Positions 27,780-36,182 are shown, counted from the first letter of the stretch. The stretch: 48,581 nt of DNA from Comamonadaceae bacterium (GCA_947448885.1 CANFPJ010000009.1:1-48581), one strand, 5' to 3'. The notes: generated by a model from the letters alone, not told the origin. Numbers and translations: made by a program.

Positions 27780-28546
27780 AATGGCCCAAATCGTTGTGGT
27801 TCGCCATCGCGGTGCTGCTGGCGGCAGTGGCTTTGCAGGCCAACCCCATGAACAAAGACTTGTTTCTGGGTTTGAACAGTTGGTCCATGGTTTTGCCCGA
27901 TGCCATTTGGTCGTGTTGGACCCTTTTGGGCGACACCTGGATGGTGTTGACCGTTTTGGCCCTTTGTCTGTGGTGGCAACCGCAGGCCTTGCTGGGGTTT
28001 GCCTTGGCCGTTCCTTTGGGCGGTGCGGTGTCTCGCTTGACCAAAGTGCTGACCCAAATGCCGCGACCCGCTGGGGCGATGGAGCCCAGCCAGTTTCACA
28101 TCATTGGTCCGGTGCTGGAGTTTCATTCTTTTCCCTCGGGCCACACCTTGAGTGCTTTTGCGTTGCTGGCGGTGGTCATGGCCGGCCGCCGATGGGGCTT
28201 ATGGGCTTGGGTGGGTTTGATGCTGGCGATGGGTGTCGGGCTTTCGCGCATTGCGGTGGGCGCGCATTGGCCGGCCGATGTGCTTGCAGGTGCCGCTTTG
28301 GGTTGGGTGTGCGGAACATTCACCCGTGCTTGGGGTGACCAATGGCTGAAGCGCCAAAGCCCAGAGCAGCATGAGCGTACTTTGCAAGCCCTGGCCTGGG
28401 TCTGCATGGCATTGTGCGCCTGGGCTTACCGTGTGGACACCCTGTATCCCTTGGCCCGTGAATTTCAAATGATGTTGGCCTGTGCGGGTGTGCTGTCGTG
28501 TGCGCTTTGGTTGTGGCGCGGTCGTGCTGGGCATGCCCGCCATTAG
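27776..28546 (+). CDS. PAP2 superfamily membrane phosphatase
   Basis: 256 residues, about six membrane spans. All three phosphatase motifs are present: Lys90-x6-Arg97-Pro98 (KVLTQMPRP), PSGH at 120-123 (FPSGHTLSAF), and SR-x5-H-x3-D (SRIAVGAHWPAD, residues 157-168). PAP2 enzymes dephosphorylate lipid phosphates such as undecaprenyl diphosphate or phosphatidylglycerophosphate. Coupling to the upstream GT39 gene suggests recycling of the polyprenyl carrier (inference). I start at the overlapping ATG, not the earlier in-frame one. Confidence 0.92.
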   Translation: MKWPKSLWFAIAVLLAAVALQANPMNKDLFLGLNSWSMVLPDAIWSCWTLLGDTWMVLTVLALCLWWQPQALLGFALAVPLGGAVSRLTKVLTQMPRPAGAMEPSQFHIIGPVLEFHSFPSGHTLSAFALLAVVMAGRRWGLWAWVGLMLAMGVGLSRIAVGAHWPADVLAGAALGWVCGTFTRAWGDQWLKRQSPEQHERTLQALAWVCMALCAWAYRVDTLYPLAREFQMMLACAGVLSCALWLWRGRAGHARH

Positions 28547-28558
28547 AATCGTGCGTTC

Positions 28559-28635
28559 GGGCCTATAGCTCAGTTGGTTAGAGCAGAGGACTCATAATCC
28601 TTTGGTCCCTGGTTCGAGTCCAGGTGGGCCCACCA
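28559..28635 (+). tRNA. tRNA with CAT anticodon, probably tRNA-Ile2 (lysidine type)
   Basis: 77 bases including encoded CCA. Acceptor GGGCCTA pairs with TGGGCCC (one G-U), discriminator A. Anticodon stem AGGA/TCCT with loop CTCATAA gives CAT. Positions C4-G69 and C5-G68 match the known recognition pairs of the lysidine synthetase TilS, and the variable region resembles E. coli tRNA-Ile2, so I favour Ile2 over elongator Met; a plain Met label remains possible. Confidence 0.93.
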
Positions 28636-28645
28636 AAAGTAAAAA

Positions 28646-28673
28646 CCACTGATTTCGGTCAGTGGCTTTTTTT
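28646..28673 (+). terminator. Intrinsic terminator after tRNA(CAT)
   Basis: Perfect 7-bp stem CCACTGA/TCAGTGG with loop TTTCGG, followed by C and seven T residues. It lies 10 bases after the tRNA. Confidence 0.92.
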
Positions 28674-28728
28674 GTGGGACTCTGAAAAATTGATGGTGAC
28701 GCTGACACAGAAGCCCTCGGTGCGACAT

Positions 28729-28745
28729 CTTTTGGCGTCCAAAAG
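28729..28745. repeat. Inverted repeat upstream of the methyltransferase gene
   Basis: Perfect 7-bp arms CTTTTGG and CCAAAAG with a CGT centre, 44 bases before the start at 28789. No T tract follows on either strand. Candidate operator or leader hairpin; the rest of 28674-28788 shows nothing else recognisable. Confidence 0.5.
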
Positions 28746-28788
28746 AAAAAGCATCGTTTTACAGCTTCAGCCTTGTCTATGATGGCCC

Positions 28789-29916
28789 ATGCCATTTCTC
28801 ACCGACCTACCCCAGTTGCGCAGCGAGAGCGGGGTGCCAGTGCCGCGACAAGTTGTCATGGGGGACGACACCGTAGCGGCAGATGTTGCCTATCGGATGA
28901 TGTGCGAAGGGACCGGCATGTTGTGGCAGGGGGACTTTCACAATGCCCGTCAATTGCTGCAGGCTTTGTCACGCAGGACGCAAAAACGATCCTCCAAAAG
29001 ACCTTTGAAAAATCAAACTGCTGATATTTCACAGGCTTTTCACTTGCACCGTCAGGCGCTGGGTCAACGCGCCAGGGTGCTGGGTATGTTATTCATCCCC
29101 TTGGATGCCGACTACCGAATTCCCTTGCGTCGCGCCCCCGATGTGCGCGAGGCTTGTTGCCAAGCTTGGGGCCCATCGTCTGGCCAGGCCAGCATGGTTG
29201 CCTTGCGCGAATTGCTGGGGGTGGTGGGTGCGCATGAATGGCGAAAAAAAGGGGTGGAAATTTCTGCCTTGGGCGTTGCACCGAACAATCGCATCCATCC
29301 CCACTACGGTGTTTTCTCACCCGTGCGCGGGGAGTACATTGACTTGGTGGCAACAATGCCTATTGAGGATCACACCCTGGCCTTTGAAATTGGCGTGGGC
29401 ACGGGTGTGCTGTCCGCGTTGTTGGTCAAACGGGGGGTCGAGCGTGTCGTCGCTACCGACTGCGACAGCCGAGCGCTGGCTTGTGCCAAAGAGAACCTGG
29501 CGCGTCTTGGCTTTTCGGACAAGGTCGAGTTGGTCAACGCCGATCTATTCCCGGTGGGCTTGGCCCCATTGATCGTGTGCAATCCGCCTTGGGTCCCTGC
29601 ACGCCCCACATCGCCCATCGAACGTGCCGTTTATGACGAGAACAGCAGCATGCTGCGTGGCTTTTTATCGGGTCTGCGCGAGCACCTCACGCCAGCGGGA
29701 GAGGGTTGGTTGATCTTGTCTGACTTGGCCGAGCACTTGGGTCTTCGTTCACGTGAATCCTTGCTGCAGTGGATCGACGAGGGCGGACTTCATATCCTTG
29801 GGCGTCAAGACATACGCCCGCGACATGGCAAGGTTGAAGACAAGGACGACCCTTTGCATGGGGCCCGTGTGGCTGAGGTCACCTCTTTGTGGCGCCTAGG
29901 GGCCCAAAGAACTTAA
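28789..29916 (+). CDS. Class I SAM-dependent methyltransferase (NPPW type)
   Basis: 375 residues. The C-terminal Rossmann domain has motif I FEIGVGTGVLSALL (about 199-212), an acidic residue after beta-2 (VATDCDS), and the amino-methyltransferase motif NPPW at 265-268, as in PrmC/PrmB, MTS small-subunit and N6-adenine enzymes. The N-terminal 180 residues resemble no domain I can name. The target is probably a planar amide or amine (Gln, adenine or guanine) but is unknown. Stands alone after the tRNA terminator, with a 17-base inverted repeat upstream. Confidence 0.82.
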   Translation: MPFLTDLPQLRSESGVPVPRQVVMGDDTVAADVAYRMMCEGTGMLWQGDFHNARQLLQALSRRTQKRSSKRPLKNQTADISQAFHLHRQALGQRARVLGMLFIPLDADYRIPLRRAPDVREACCQAWGPSSGQASMVALRELLGVVGAHEWRKKGVEISALGVAPNNRIHPHYGVFSPVRGEYIDLVATMPIEDHTLAFEIGVGTGVLSALLVKRGVERVVATDCDSRALACAKENLARLGFSDKVELVNADLFPVGLAPLIVCNPPWVPARPTSPIERAVYDENSSMLRGFLSGLREHLTPAGEGWLILSDLAEHLGLRSRESLLQWIDEGGLHILGRQDIRPRHGKVEDKDDPLHGARVAEVTSLWRLGAQRT

Positions 29917-29997
29917 CTGTCAGGGTTTTTGTCTTCTCCGTGTGCAGCCAATTTGGTTGATATGCTTGCATTTATTTGATATCGGAAAGTACTGCAG

Positions 29998-30651
29998 ATG
30001 GAAATCAATGCCGACCACACCCAGAGGGTCGTGATCAATCACCATGATTTACCTTGGATTTCCAGCCCCGAATCGGGGGTGGAACGGCGCATGCTTGAGC
30101 GTCAAGGCGATGAGGTGGCAAAAGCCACATCCATCGTTCGCTATCTGCCAGGATCCAAGTTTCGAATGCACGCCCATGAGTGGGGTGAAGAGATATTCGT
30201 CTTGGATGGCACATTCAGTGATGAGGCGGGTGATTATTCAGCCGGCACCTACATCATGAACCCCCCAGGATCTGCCCATGCGCCTTTCAGTGAATCGGGC
30301 TGCACGCTGTTTGTGAAACTGCGACATCTTGGCCGTGAACAAATCGAGCGAGAAGTCGTCGATACCCAAACAGCCGCTTGGCACACAGGGATGGTGCCTG
30401 GCCTAACGGTCATGCCTTTGATGCAACAGGGGCATGGGTCCACGTTGGTTCGATGGGCTGCGCAAACGTATTTCAATGCGCACAGGCATTTCGGGGGGGA
30501 AGAAATCTTTGTGATCGATGGGGTTTTTGAAGATGAACATGGCCGTTATCCCCAGGGTTCTTGGATCAGAAGTCCGCACATGAGTTTGCACAAACCTTTC
30601 AGCACACAAGGGTGTACTATTTTTGTGAAAACGGGACACCTGCATAGTTAA
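29998..30651 (+). CDS. Bicupin protein (ChrR-like cupin domains)
   Basis: 217 residues made of two similar cupin halves. Half one has MHAHEWGEEIFVLDG (His58, His60, Glu64/65) and His94; half two has NAHRHFGGEEIFVIDG (His162, His164, Glu168/169) and His198, so both metal sites look intact. The repeats align along their whole length, implying internal duplication. The fold matches the ChrR cupin family used in oxidative-stress anti-sigma factors, but there is no anti-sigma domain or sigma gene nearby, so a metal-dependent enzyme or stress protein is possible. GGAAAG precedes the ATG by 8 bases. TTGATAT occurs twice (29957 and 29976) in the promoter region. Confidence 0.84.
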   Translation: MEINADHTQRVVINHHDLPWISSPESGVERRMLERQGDEVAKATSIVRYLPGSKFRMHAHEWGEEIFVLDGTFSDEAGDYSAGTYIMNPPGSAHAPFSESGCTLFVKLRHLGREQIEREVVDTQTAAWHTGMVPGLTVMPLMQQGHGSTLVRWAAQTYFNAHRHFGGEEIFVIDGVFEDEHGRYPQGSWIRSPHMSLHKPFSTQGCTIFVKTGHLHS

Positions 30652-30710
30652 ATGCGGATAAAAACCTCACCACGCAATTTTGGCTACAGTGAAAGCGCCA
30701 CCTGGTATCA

Positions 30711-31262
30711 ATGGACACGCATCGCAGAAAAATTCTCCACACCATCACCGTTGGCACGATCGGGTGGACCGGATTAGCCTGGGCCAAGGAAAGCACGATG
30801 GATTTCAGAATGGTGGAAGTCGTTCGATTCGGGCGAATCGTCAATGATGGTGTGATGGGCGGCGTATCGCAGTCGCGTTTGCGGCCCGATCCGGAGGGCA
30901 TGTTCTTTGAAGGTGTGGTGTCTCTGGCGAACAATGGTGGATTTGCGTCCATGCGCTTCCCCGCCAGTTTTCCCCAGCCAACCCACTCGTTGGCCTTGGC
31001 AGTTCAGGGTGATGGCCTGCGATATAAATTCACATTGCGAACGGAAAAAGCGCCTCAGGTTGTCTACGAGTCTGATTTCTTGGCGGCAGCGACTTGGCAG
31101 CTGCACCGTTTCAAAGCCGAAGAATTCAAGACAACATTTCGAGGTCGGCTGGTCCAGGCGCCACCCCTGTCTTTTTCTGACGTCAGCGAGGTTGGCATCC
31201 TGATCGCTGATCGACAAGAGGGCGATTTCCGTCTTCAGATCAGAACGCTGACAGCGTCTTAA
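30711..31262 (+). CDS. CIA30 family protein, probably exported
   Basis: 183 residues. The core motif IVNDGVMGGVSQSRL and the FEGVVSLANNGGFASMRF block are characteristic of the CIA30/CBM11-like beta-sandwich first known from complex I assembly. The N-terminus THRRKILHTITVGTIGW followed by TGLAWA resembles a twin-arginine signal peptide, suggesting a periplasmic product. No ligand is known. Its stop is two bases before the ATG of the amino-acid ABC permease, so it appears to be the first gene of that transporter operon. Confidence 0.85.
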   Translation: MDTHRRKILHTITVGTIGWTGLAWAKESTMDFRMVEVVRFGRIVNDGVMGGVSQSRLRPDPEGMFFEGVVSLANNGGFASMRFPASFPQPTHSLALAVQGDGLRYKFTLRTEKAPQVVYESDFLAAATWQLHRFKAEEFKTTFRGRLVQAPPLSFSDVSEVGILIADRQEGDFRLQIRTLTAS

Positions 31263-31264
31263 CC

Positions 31265-32095
31265 ATGAAGGAACCCGTTCCTGCGCGTCAACCACCCCCA
31301 TCACCGCCTGTGGCTTGGCATCGAAGGGCAGGGTGGGATGTGTTTCAGTTTGCTATTTTGGTGGTTCTTTTCATGGCATTGGCATTTCATGGTGCCACCC
31401 AAATGGGTTACCAGTGGAAATGGGACCGAGTACCACGCCACCTATGGCGTGTCATTGATGGCGAGTGGGTATGGGGACCTTTGCTCAAAGGCTTGTGGGT
31501 GACATTGGATTTGGCCTGGAAGAGCACCTTTTTGGCACTGGTCTTGGGCACCCTCGCCGCATGGATGCGCCAAGCCCCGTCGCACATGGGTCGGGCCATC
31601 GCGTGGTGCTATGTCGAATTGATTCGCAACACACCCTTGTTGGTGCAAATATTGGTCTGCTATTTCATTTTGGCCCCCACCTTGGACCTGGGCCGAGAGG
31701 TCACCGGCGTGGTTTGCTTGGCGCTGTATGAAGGGGCCTTCGCTGCAGAGATCATCCGAGGGGCTTTGCAAGCGGTTCCCAAAGGTCAAAGTGAGGCAGC
31801 GCTGAGCTTGGGAATGTCACCTCGCAACACCCAACAAGACATCATTTGGCCACAAGCGCTCCCCTTGATGCTTCCGCCCTTGGCGGGGGTGCTGGTGAAT
31901 TTGGTCAAGCACTCGGCCATTGTGAGCGTGATCGCCATATTTGACCTCACGACGCAAGCGCGGACCATCATTGCAGATACCTTCATGGCCTTTGAAATTT
32001 GGCTCACCACCGCCGCACTGTACTTGTGCATCACGCTTGGCTTGTCTTGGGGGGTGGGTCTTTTGGAAAAAAGATTCCAGCGCCCCAAATGGTGA
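31265..32095 (+). CDS. Polar amino-acid ABC transporter, permease
   Basis: 276 residues. HisM/GlnP-type permease with about five spans. The ATPase-docking EAA loop is QSEAALSLGMSPRNTQQDI, and the sequence GVLVNLVKHSAIVSVIAIFDLTTQ is typical of the family. It pairs with the second permease at 33021 and the ATPase at 33971 to import an amino acid delivered by the binding protein at 32169. Start ATG two bases after the CIA30 stop. Confidence 0.93.
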   Translation: MKEPVPARQPPPSPPVAWHRRAGWDVFQFAILVVLFMALAFHGATQMGYQWKWDRVPRHLWRVIDGEWVWGPLLKGLWVTLDLAWKSTFLALVLGTLAAWMRQAPSHMGRAIAWCYVELIRNTPLLVQILVCYFILAPTLDLGREVTGVVCLALYEGAFAAEIIRGALQAVPKGQSEAALSLGMSPRNTQQDIIWPQALPLMLPPLAGVLVNLVKHSAIVSVIAIFDLTTQARTIIADTFMAFEIWLTTAALYLCITLGLSWGVGLLEKRFQRPKW

Positions 32096-32117
32096 TAAAG
32101 TCAATTTCACCTCAACC

Positions 32118-32141
32118 GCATGCTCGATATATTTCGCATGC
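32118..32141 (+). promoter_or_regulatory. Paired GCATGC palindromes upstream of the binding-protein gene
   Basis: GCATGC at 32118-32123 and 32136-32141, 12 bases apart around an AT-rich core (GATATATTT), 27 bases before the start at 32169. It could be a hairpin between permease and binding protein, which often raises relative expression of the latter, or an operator with an internal promoter. Nothing further supports either. Confidence 0.35.
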
Positions 32142-32168
32142 AACTTTCATCAAAAAGTCAGAATAACA

Positions 32169-32981
32169 ATGCATTTCACCCGACAAATTTTGGCCTTGGC
32201 CTTGGCCATTTTCAGTTCCTTTGCCCTGTTGCCAACCGCAAACGCTCAGCCAGAAAACCTGATTGATACCATCAAAAAACGCGGCAAACTCCAAGTGGGT
32301 TTTGCCAGTTTTGTGCCATGGGCCATGCGGGACAAGCAGGGCACTTGGGTTGGATTTGAGATTGATGTTGCCAACAAGGTCGCACAAGATTTAGGCGTTC
32401 GACTTGAACTCATCCCGACCGCGTGGGATGCCATCATTCCTTCGCTCATCGCCGGTAAATTTGACGTCATCATTGGGGGTCTCACCATCACGCCCCAGCG
32501 CCAAGAGCAAGTTGATTTCACAACACCTTACTCGACATCTGGTCAAGGCGTCGCTGCATCCAAGCAACTCGCCGCCAATCTCAAATGGCCAGAAGGCTAC
32601 AACAGCCCCAACGTGACATTCACCTGCCGACGTGGCGTGGCTGGCTGTAAAACCGTGGAAGAGAAATGGCCCAAAGCCACCTTGCGACAATTTGATGATG
32701 ATGCCATTGCATTTCAGGAGGTGATCAATGGCAATGCCCATGCGGTGATCTCCAGTGAGCCCAAGCCATCTTTTTTTGCGATTCGCCATTCGGACAAACT
32801 GTTCAAACCCACCAACGAAAATATCGTGAACACGTTCGAAGGCTTTGGTCTGCGCAAGGGCAACCCTGCCGGTTTGGCTGGATTCAATGATTGGATCCAG
32901 AAAAACCAGGCGTGGCTCAAGCAGCGCCATCAATATTGGTTCCGCACCCAAGATTGGGCTGGGCTCGTTCCAGCCAATTGA
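32169..32981 (+). CDS. Amino-acid ABC transporter, periplasmic binding protein
   Basis: 270 residues. Signal peptide 1-26 (PTANA/QPEN). SBP family 3 motifs: GKLQVGF, WVGFEIDVANKVAQDLG, AWDAIIPSLIAGKFDVIIGG and TITPQRQEQVDFTTPY, forming the polar amino-acid pocket. Two cysteines (TCRRGVAGCK) lie close together and may form a disulphide. Ligand not determinable. Separated from permease 1 by 73 bases with a paired palindrome, and from permease 2 by about 40 bases. Confidence 0.93.
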   Translation: MHFTRQILALALAIFSSFALLPTANAQPENLIDTIKKRGKLQVGFASFVPWAMRDKQGTWVGFEIDVANKVAQDLGVRLELIPTAWDAIIPSLIAGKFDVIIGGLTITPQRQEQVDFTTPYSTSGQGVAASKQLAANLKWPEGYNSPNVTFTCRRGVAGCKTVEEKWPKATLRQFDDDAIAFQEVINGNAHAVISSEPKPSFFAIRHSDKLFKPTNENIVNTFEGFGLRKGNPAGLAGFNDWIQKNQAWLKQRHQYWFRTQDWAGLVPAN

Positions 32982-33020
32982 CTTTTGATCACGTCAGGGC
33001 GCATCAGTCCTGTCAAGGCC

Positions 33021-33962
33021 ATGCCAACAAAGGGTCGCCGCTTGGAAGTTGACAATGCCTTGATCCCAGCCCGTGCGGCCCCGCCATCCAGCCGTTTGGC
33101 CTGGAACCGCTGGGATCTTTGCTGGATCGTGGTGGTGGCCGCGCTCTTGTGTGCGGGCATGTTGAGATCGCAAGGTGCCTTCAGTTATCGCTGGGATTGG
33201 GGTTCGGTTTGGCCGTACTTTGTCAAAACAGACGTCCTCACCGGTCAATGGGCCCCTAATTTACTGCTTCAAGGTTTGATGACCACCCTGCGCTTGGCTT
33301 TGTGGGGCATGCTGATAGCGACGTTGGTGGGCTTGATCATGGGATGGATGCGCAATCACGCCCGATTGCTGTTGCGAATGGTGGCCAGTGCGTATGTGAT
33401 GACGGTGCGCAATATCCCGCCGGTTGTCTTCGTGTTTATTTTTGTTTACTTCATTTCCAATCAATTCATGCCGTTATTGGCATTGGATCAGCGTGTCAGT
33501 GCCTTGCCCTTGGCGGTTCAAGCGTTTCTGAGCGTTTTGTTTGGGCCCACGGAACTGATCAACAACTTTTTTCTAGGCTTGATTTGTTTGTCTGTTTTTT
33601 CAGGGGCCTATGTGACTGAAATCGTTCGGGCTGGGTTGAATGCCGTCCCGATGGGTCAAGCGGAAGCCGCACGCAGTTTGGGCATGACCCAGACCGATGT
33701 CATGATTCGGGTGGTTTGGCCTCAGGCCCTTCGAAACGTTTTGCCCTCACTCACTGGTCAATTTATACAGCTCATCAAAGATTCGTCCTTGGTGTCTCTG
33801 GTGTCGATACAAGAGTTATCTTTCATGGCACAAGATGTTCAAGTCTCGACACAGCGTGTTTTCGAAGTCTTTGTTTTGACCGCTGTGATTTATTTTTGCA
33901 TTTGCTTCAGTTTGTCTCAAGTCTTTGCGTATTTTGAGCGCCGCCACGGCAGAGAACACTGA
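33021..33962 (+). CDS. Polar amino-acid ABC transporter, second permease
   Basis: 313 residues from the ATG at 33021, which has AAGG upstream; a TTG start at 32985 adds 12 residues but lacks a ribosome-binding site. Basic N-terminal cytoplasmic region, then about seven spans. EAA loop: GQAEAARSLGMTQTDVMIRV; family motif FIQLIKDSSLVSLVSIQELS. It forms the membrane heterodimer with the permease at 31265. The ATPase gene follows after 8 bases. Confidence 0.92.
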   Translation: MPTKGRRLEVDNALIPARAAPPSSRLAWNRWDLCWIVVVAALLCAGMLRSQGAFSYRWDWGSVWPYFVKTDVLTGQWAPNLLLQGLMTTLRLALWGMLIATLVGLIMGWMRNHARLLLRMVASAYVMTVRNIPPVVFVFIFVYFISNQFMPLLALDQRVSALPLAVQAFLSVLFGPTELINNFFLGLICLSVFSGAYVTEIVRAGLNAVPMGQAEAARSLGMTQTDVMIRVVWPQALRNVLPSLTGQFIQLIKDSSLVSLVSIQELSFMAQDVQVSTQRVFEVFVLTAVIYFCICFSLSQVFAYFERRHGREH

Positions 33963-33970
33963 TTTTTCAC

Positions 33971-34720
33971 ATGCACACCTCATCCATGGCGACCCCTTTG
34001 ATTGATGTTCAAAACCTGAATAAGTGGTTTGGTCAACACCATGTGTTGCGCGACATCCACTTGAAAATCAATGCCGGTCAAAAGGTGGTCATTTGTGGCC
34101 CCTCAGGATCGGGCAAGTCAACCTTGATTCGATGTCTGAATCAGTTGGAGCACCATCAGGAAGGCCTGATTTATTTCGATGGTCGATTGATCGATCAACA
34201 TCAACCCCATCTCCAAGATATTCGCCGTGACATGGGCATGGTGTTTCAACAATTCAATTTGTTCGGGCACATGACAGTGCTTCAAAACTGTGTGATTCCT
34301 CAAATGCGCGTACTGGGTTTGACGGAACCAGCGGCACGTGAACGTGCCATGCAGTTGCTTGAACGCGTCCGAATCCCTGAACAAGCCAACAAATACCCTG
34401 CTCAGTTATCTGGCGGTCAGCAACAACGTGTTGCCATTGCAAGGTCTTTGTGCATGCAACCCAAAGTGATGTTGTTTGATGAACCCACCTCCGCGCTTGA
34501 TCCGGAAATGATCAAGGAAGTTCTTGACGTGATGACGGAGTTGGCCCAATCCGGAATGACCATGTTGTGTGTCACGCATGAGATGGCGTTTGCAAGGCGA
34601 ATTGCCGACACCATGGTCTTCATGGATCAAGGGTGTCTGGTCGAGCAGGCCAATCCGGTGGATTTCTTTGACCGGCCCCAATCGCCGAGAACCCGGGCTT
34701 TTCTTTCGCAAATCCTTTGA
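33971..34720 (+). CDS. Polar amino-acid ABC transporter, ATP-binding protein (GlnQ-like)
   Basis: 249 residues. Walker A GPSGSGKST (43-51), Q-loop MVFQQFNLFGHM, signature LSGGQQQR (146-153), Walker B VMLFDEPTSALD (166-177) and switch His in CVTHEM. It energises amino-acid import for the two permeases upstream. The possible start is 33971 or the ATG five codons in. No clear terminator follows; it converges with the TAXI gene 43 bases later. Confidence 0.95.
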   Translation: MHTSSMATPLIDVQNLNKWFGQHHVLRDIHLKINAGQKVVICGPSGSGKSTLIRCLNQLEHHQEGLIYFDGRLIDQHQPHLQDIRRDMGMVFQQFNLFGHMTVLQNCVIPQMRVLGLTEPAARERAMQLLERVRIPEQANKYPAQLSGGQQQRVAIARSLCMQPKVMLFDEPTSALDPEMIKEVLDVMTELAQSGMTMLCVTHEMAFARRIADTMVFMDQGCLVEQANPVDFFDRPQSPRTRAFLSQIL

Positions 34721-34763
34721 TCCCTTTCGATCGGGCATCAGGGCCTCATGGCGGTTCAAAGCG

Positions 34764-36182
34764 TCATGCATCCTTCACGGATTGCATCTTCTGGAGCAAT
34801 TGTTTCTCGATCTTGTCTTGCAGCATCCCAATGGTTTCTGACAAAGAGAAATACCGCGTTTCTTTACCCACCTTGACTTTTTCAATGGCCTTGGTTTGGT
34901 CGATCTGCTTGAGTCGTTTGAGGATGCTTTCCAAACCCTCTATGGATAAATTGGCGGTCGTGACTTGCCGATTGATGTCAATCAATTCCGCATAATGATC
35001 ATGTTCACGGATGACTGACCGAATTTTCTTGAGGTGCCCCGCCAGCTCTTTCACCGGGAACAAGACGGCGAAAACAGCGAGCAGCAGCACCGAGAATCGA
35101 TCGATCAAAGTGGCTGTCCAAAATGCAAAATAATTGAGCAATGCGGGAGGCCCGAAATCATAGAACCGTTTGGCCACAGGGCTGATTTCGATCAAAGGGT
35201 CCATGTAGGTTGGGAACTCATTCCTTTTGGCAAAAAAGAGGTTGTCACTGCCCCTTTCTGCATCTTTGACGGCCATCAGGATGGCCAACTGGACATCGGA
35301 GTCGGTGTCTTTTCTGACCGCCAAGCTGGTTGTGATGGCGATGAGCGAGACGGTTTGATGTGGAATGTGTGCAGCAATGTCAAATGATCCTGTGGGAACA
35401 ACGACTTTCTGCAAGAAGGGGATGTGCTTGGTGTAGGCATCTGCCTCGTCAAAATCGAACAGTTTGAAATCGGGGTTGAGTGCCAATTGGCGAACATTGG
35501 GATCATGGGCATGCCCTATGAAAATCAATGCATCTAATTTGCCGCTCTTGAAATCACCTATTTGGTTTCCCAATTTATCGGAAATAAACCGAGGATTGTT
35601 TTTGATTTCGACTTTGTTCAAGGAAAATATTTTTTCCGTTACCACGTATCTGCCGCTCAGTGTGGGTCCAACGCCCACTCTGTGTTTGGCCAGTTCTTGA
35701 AGGTTGGTCAGTTGACCAAGGCTTTTCCGGTAAAAAATCCAGATGGGCTCGTAATCTATGCTGCCCAAAGCGTAAAAAGATTTGTTGACTTCGGGGTCCA
35801 GTGCGCCAGGAATTAAAAAAGCAACATTCACACCGCTGCTGGGGTCGTTGAGCAGTTTTGCGTTTTCGAGGGTACCGCTGGAGGTGCGAATGGTGTATTT
35901 AAAACCGTTGGCCTCTACATACTTTCTGGTGTTTTCTGCAATCTGATGCCAACTCGTGCCTTTTTCGTCAGCGACCAAGACAATATCTTTTTTGGATAGA
36001 TGGCCAGCCAAGTAAAAAAATGAGATCAACCCTGCCAGCAAGATGGCGACCAGTAGTTTTTGCTCTAAAAAAACCTCTTTGATGCCCAGGAACTCGTATT
36101 TGATGGTGAGCCACAAATAATGGTGAGTTTTAATTCGAGAGGGATCTTTTTTGCTCATCACATGTTGTTTTTGAAAAGACAT
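34764..36182 (-). CDS. Membrane-anchored TAXI-family TRAP solute receptor
   Basis: 472 residues. Instead of a cleavable signal it has a 40-residue cytoplasmic N-terminus and a span at about 43-61. The periplasmic part (65-345) has TAXI features: GTSWHQIAENTRKYVEANG, SSGTLENAKLL, VGVGPTLSGRYVV and SDKLGNQIGDFKSGKLDAL. A second hydrophobic segment at about 350-380 precedes an 86-residue charged helical tail (SIEGLESILKRLKQIDQTK, LQDKIEKQLLQKM). No TRAP permease is nearby. Base composition is AT-rich (18 G+C in 35581-35640), unlike neighbours. It may act as a sensor rather than a transport component. Confidence 0.85.
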   Translation of the reverse strand: MSFQKQHVMSKKDPSRIKTHHYLWLTIKYEFLGIKEVFLEQKLLVAILLAGLISFFYLAGHLSKKDIVLVADEKGTSWHQIAENTRKYVEANGFKYTIRTSSGTLENAKLLNDPSSGVNVAFLIPGALDPEVNKSFYALGSIDYEPIWIFYRKSLGQLTNLQELAKHRVGVGPTLSGRYVVTEKIFSLNKVEIKNNPRFISDKLGNQIGDFKSGKLDALIFIGHAHDPNVRQLALNPDFKLFDFDEADAYTKHIPFLQKVVVPTGSFDIAAHIPHQTVSLIAITTSLAVRKDTDSDVQLAILMAVKDAERGSDNLFFAKRNEFPTYMDPLIEISPVAKRFYDFGPPALLNYFAFWTATLIDRFSVLLLAVFAVLFPVKELAGHLKKIRSVIREHDHYAELIDINRQVTTANLSIEGLESILKRLKQIDQTKAIEKVKVGKETRYFSLSETIGMLQDKIEKQLLQKMQSVKDA

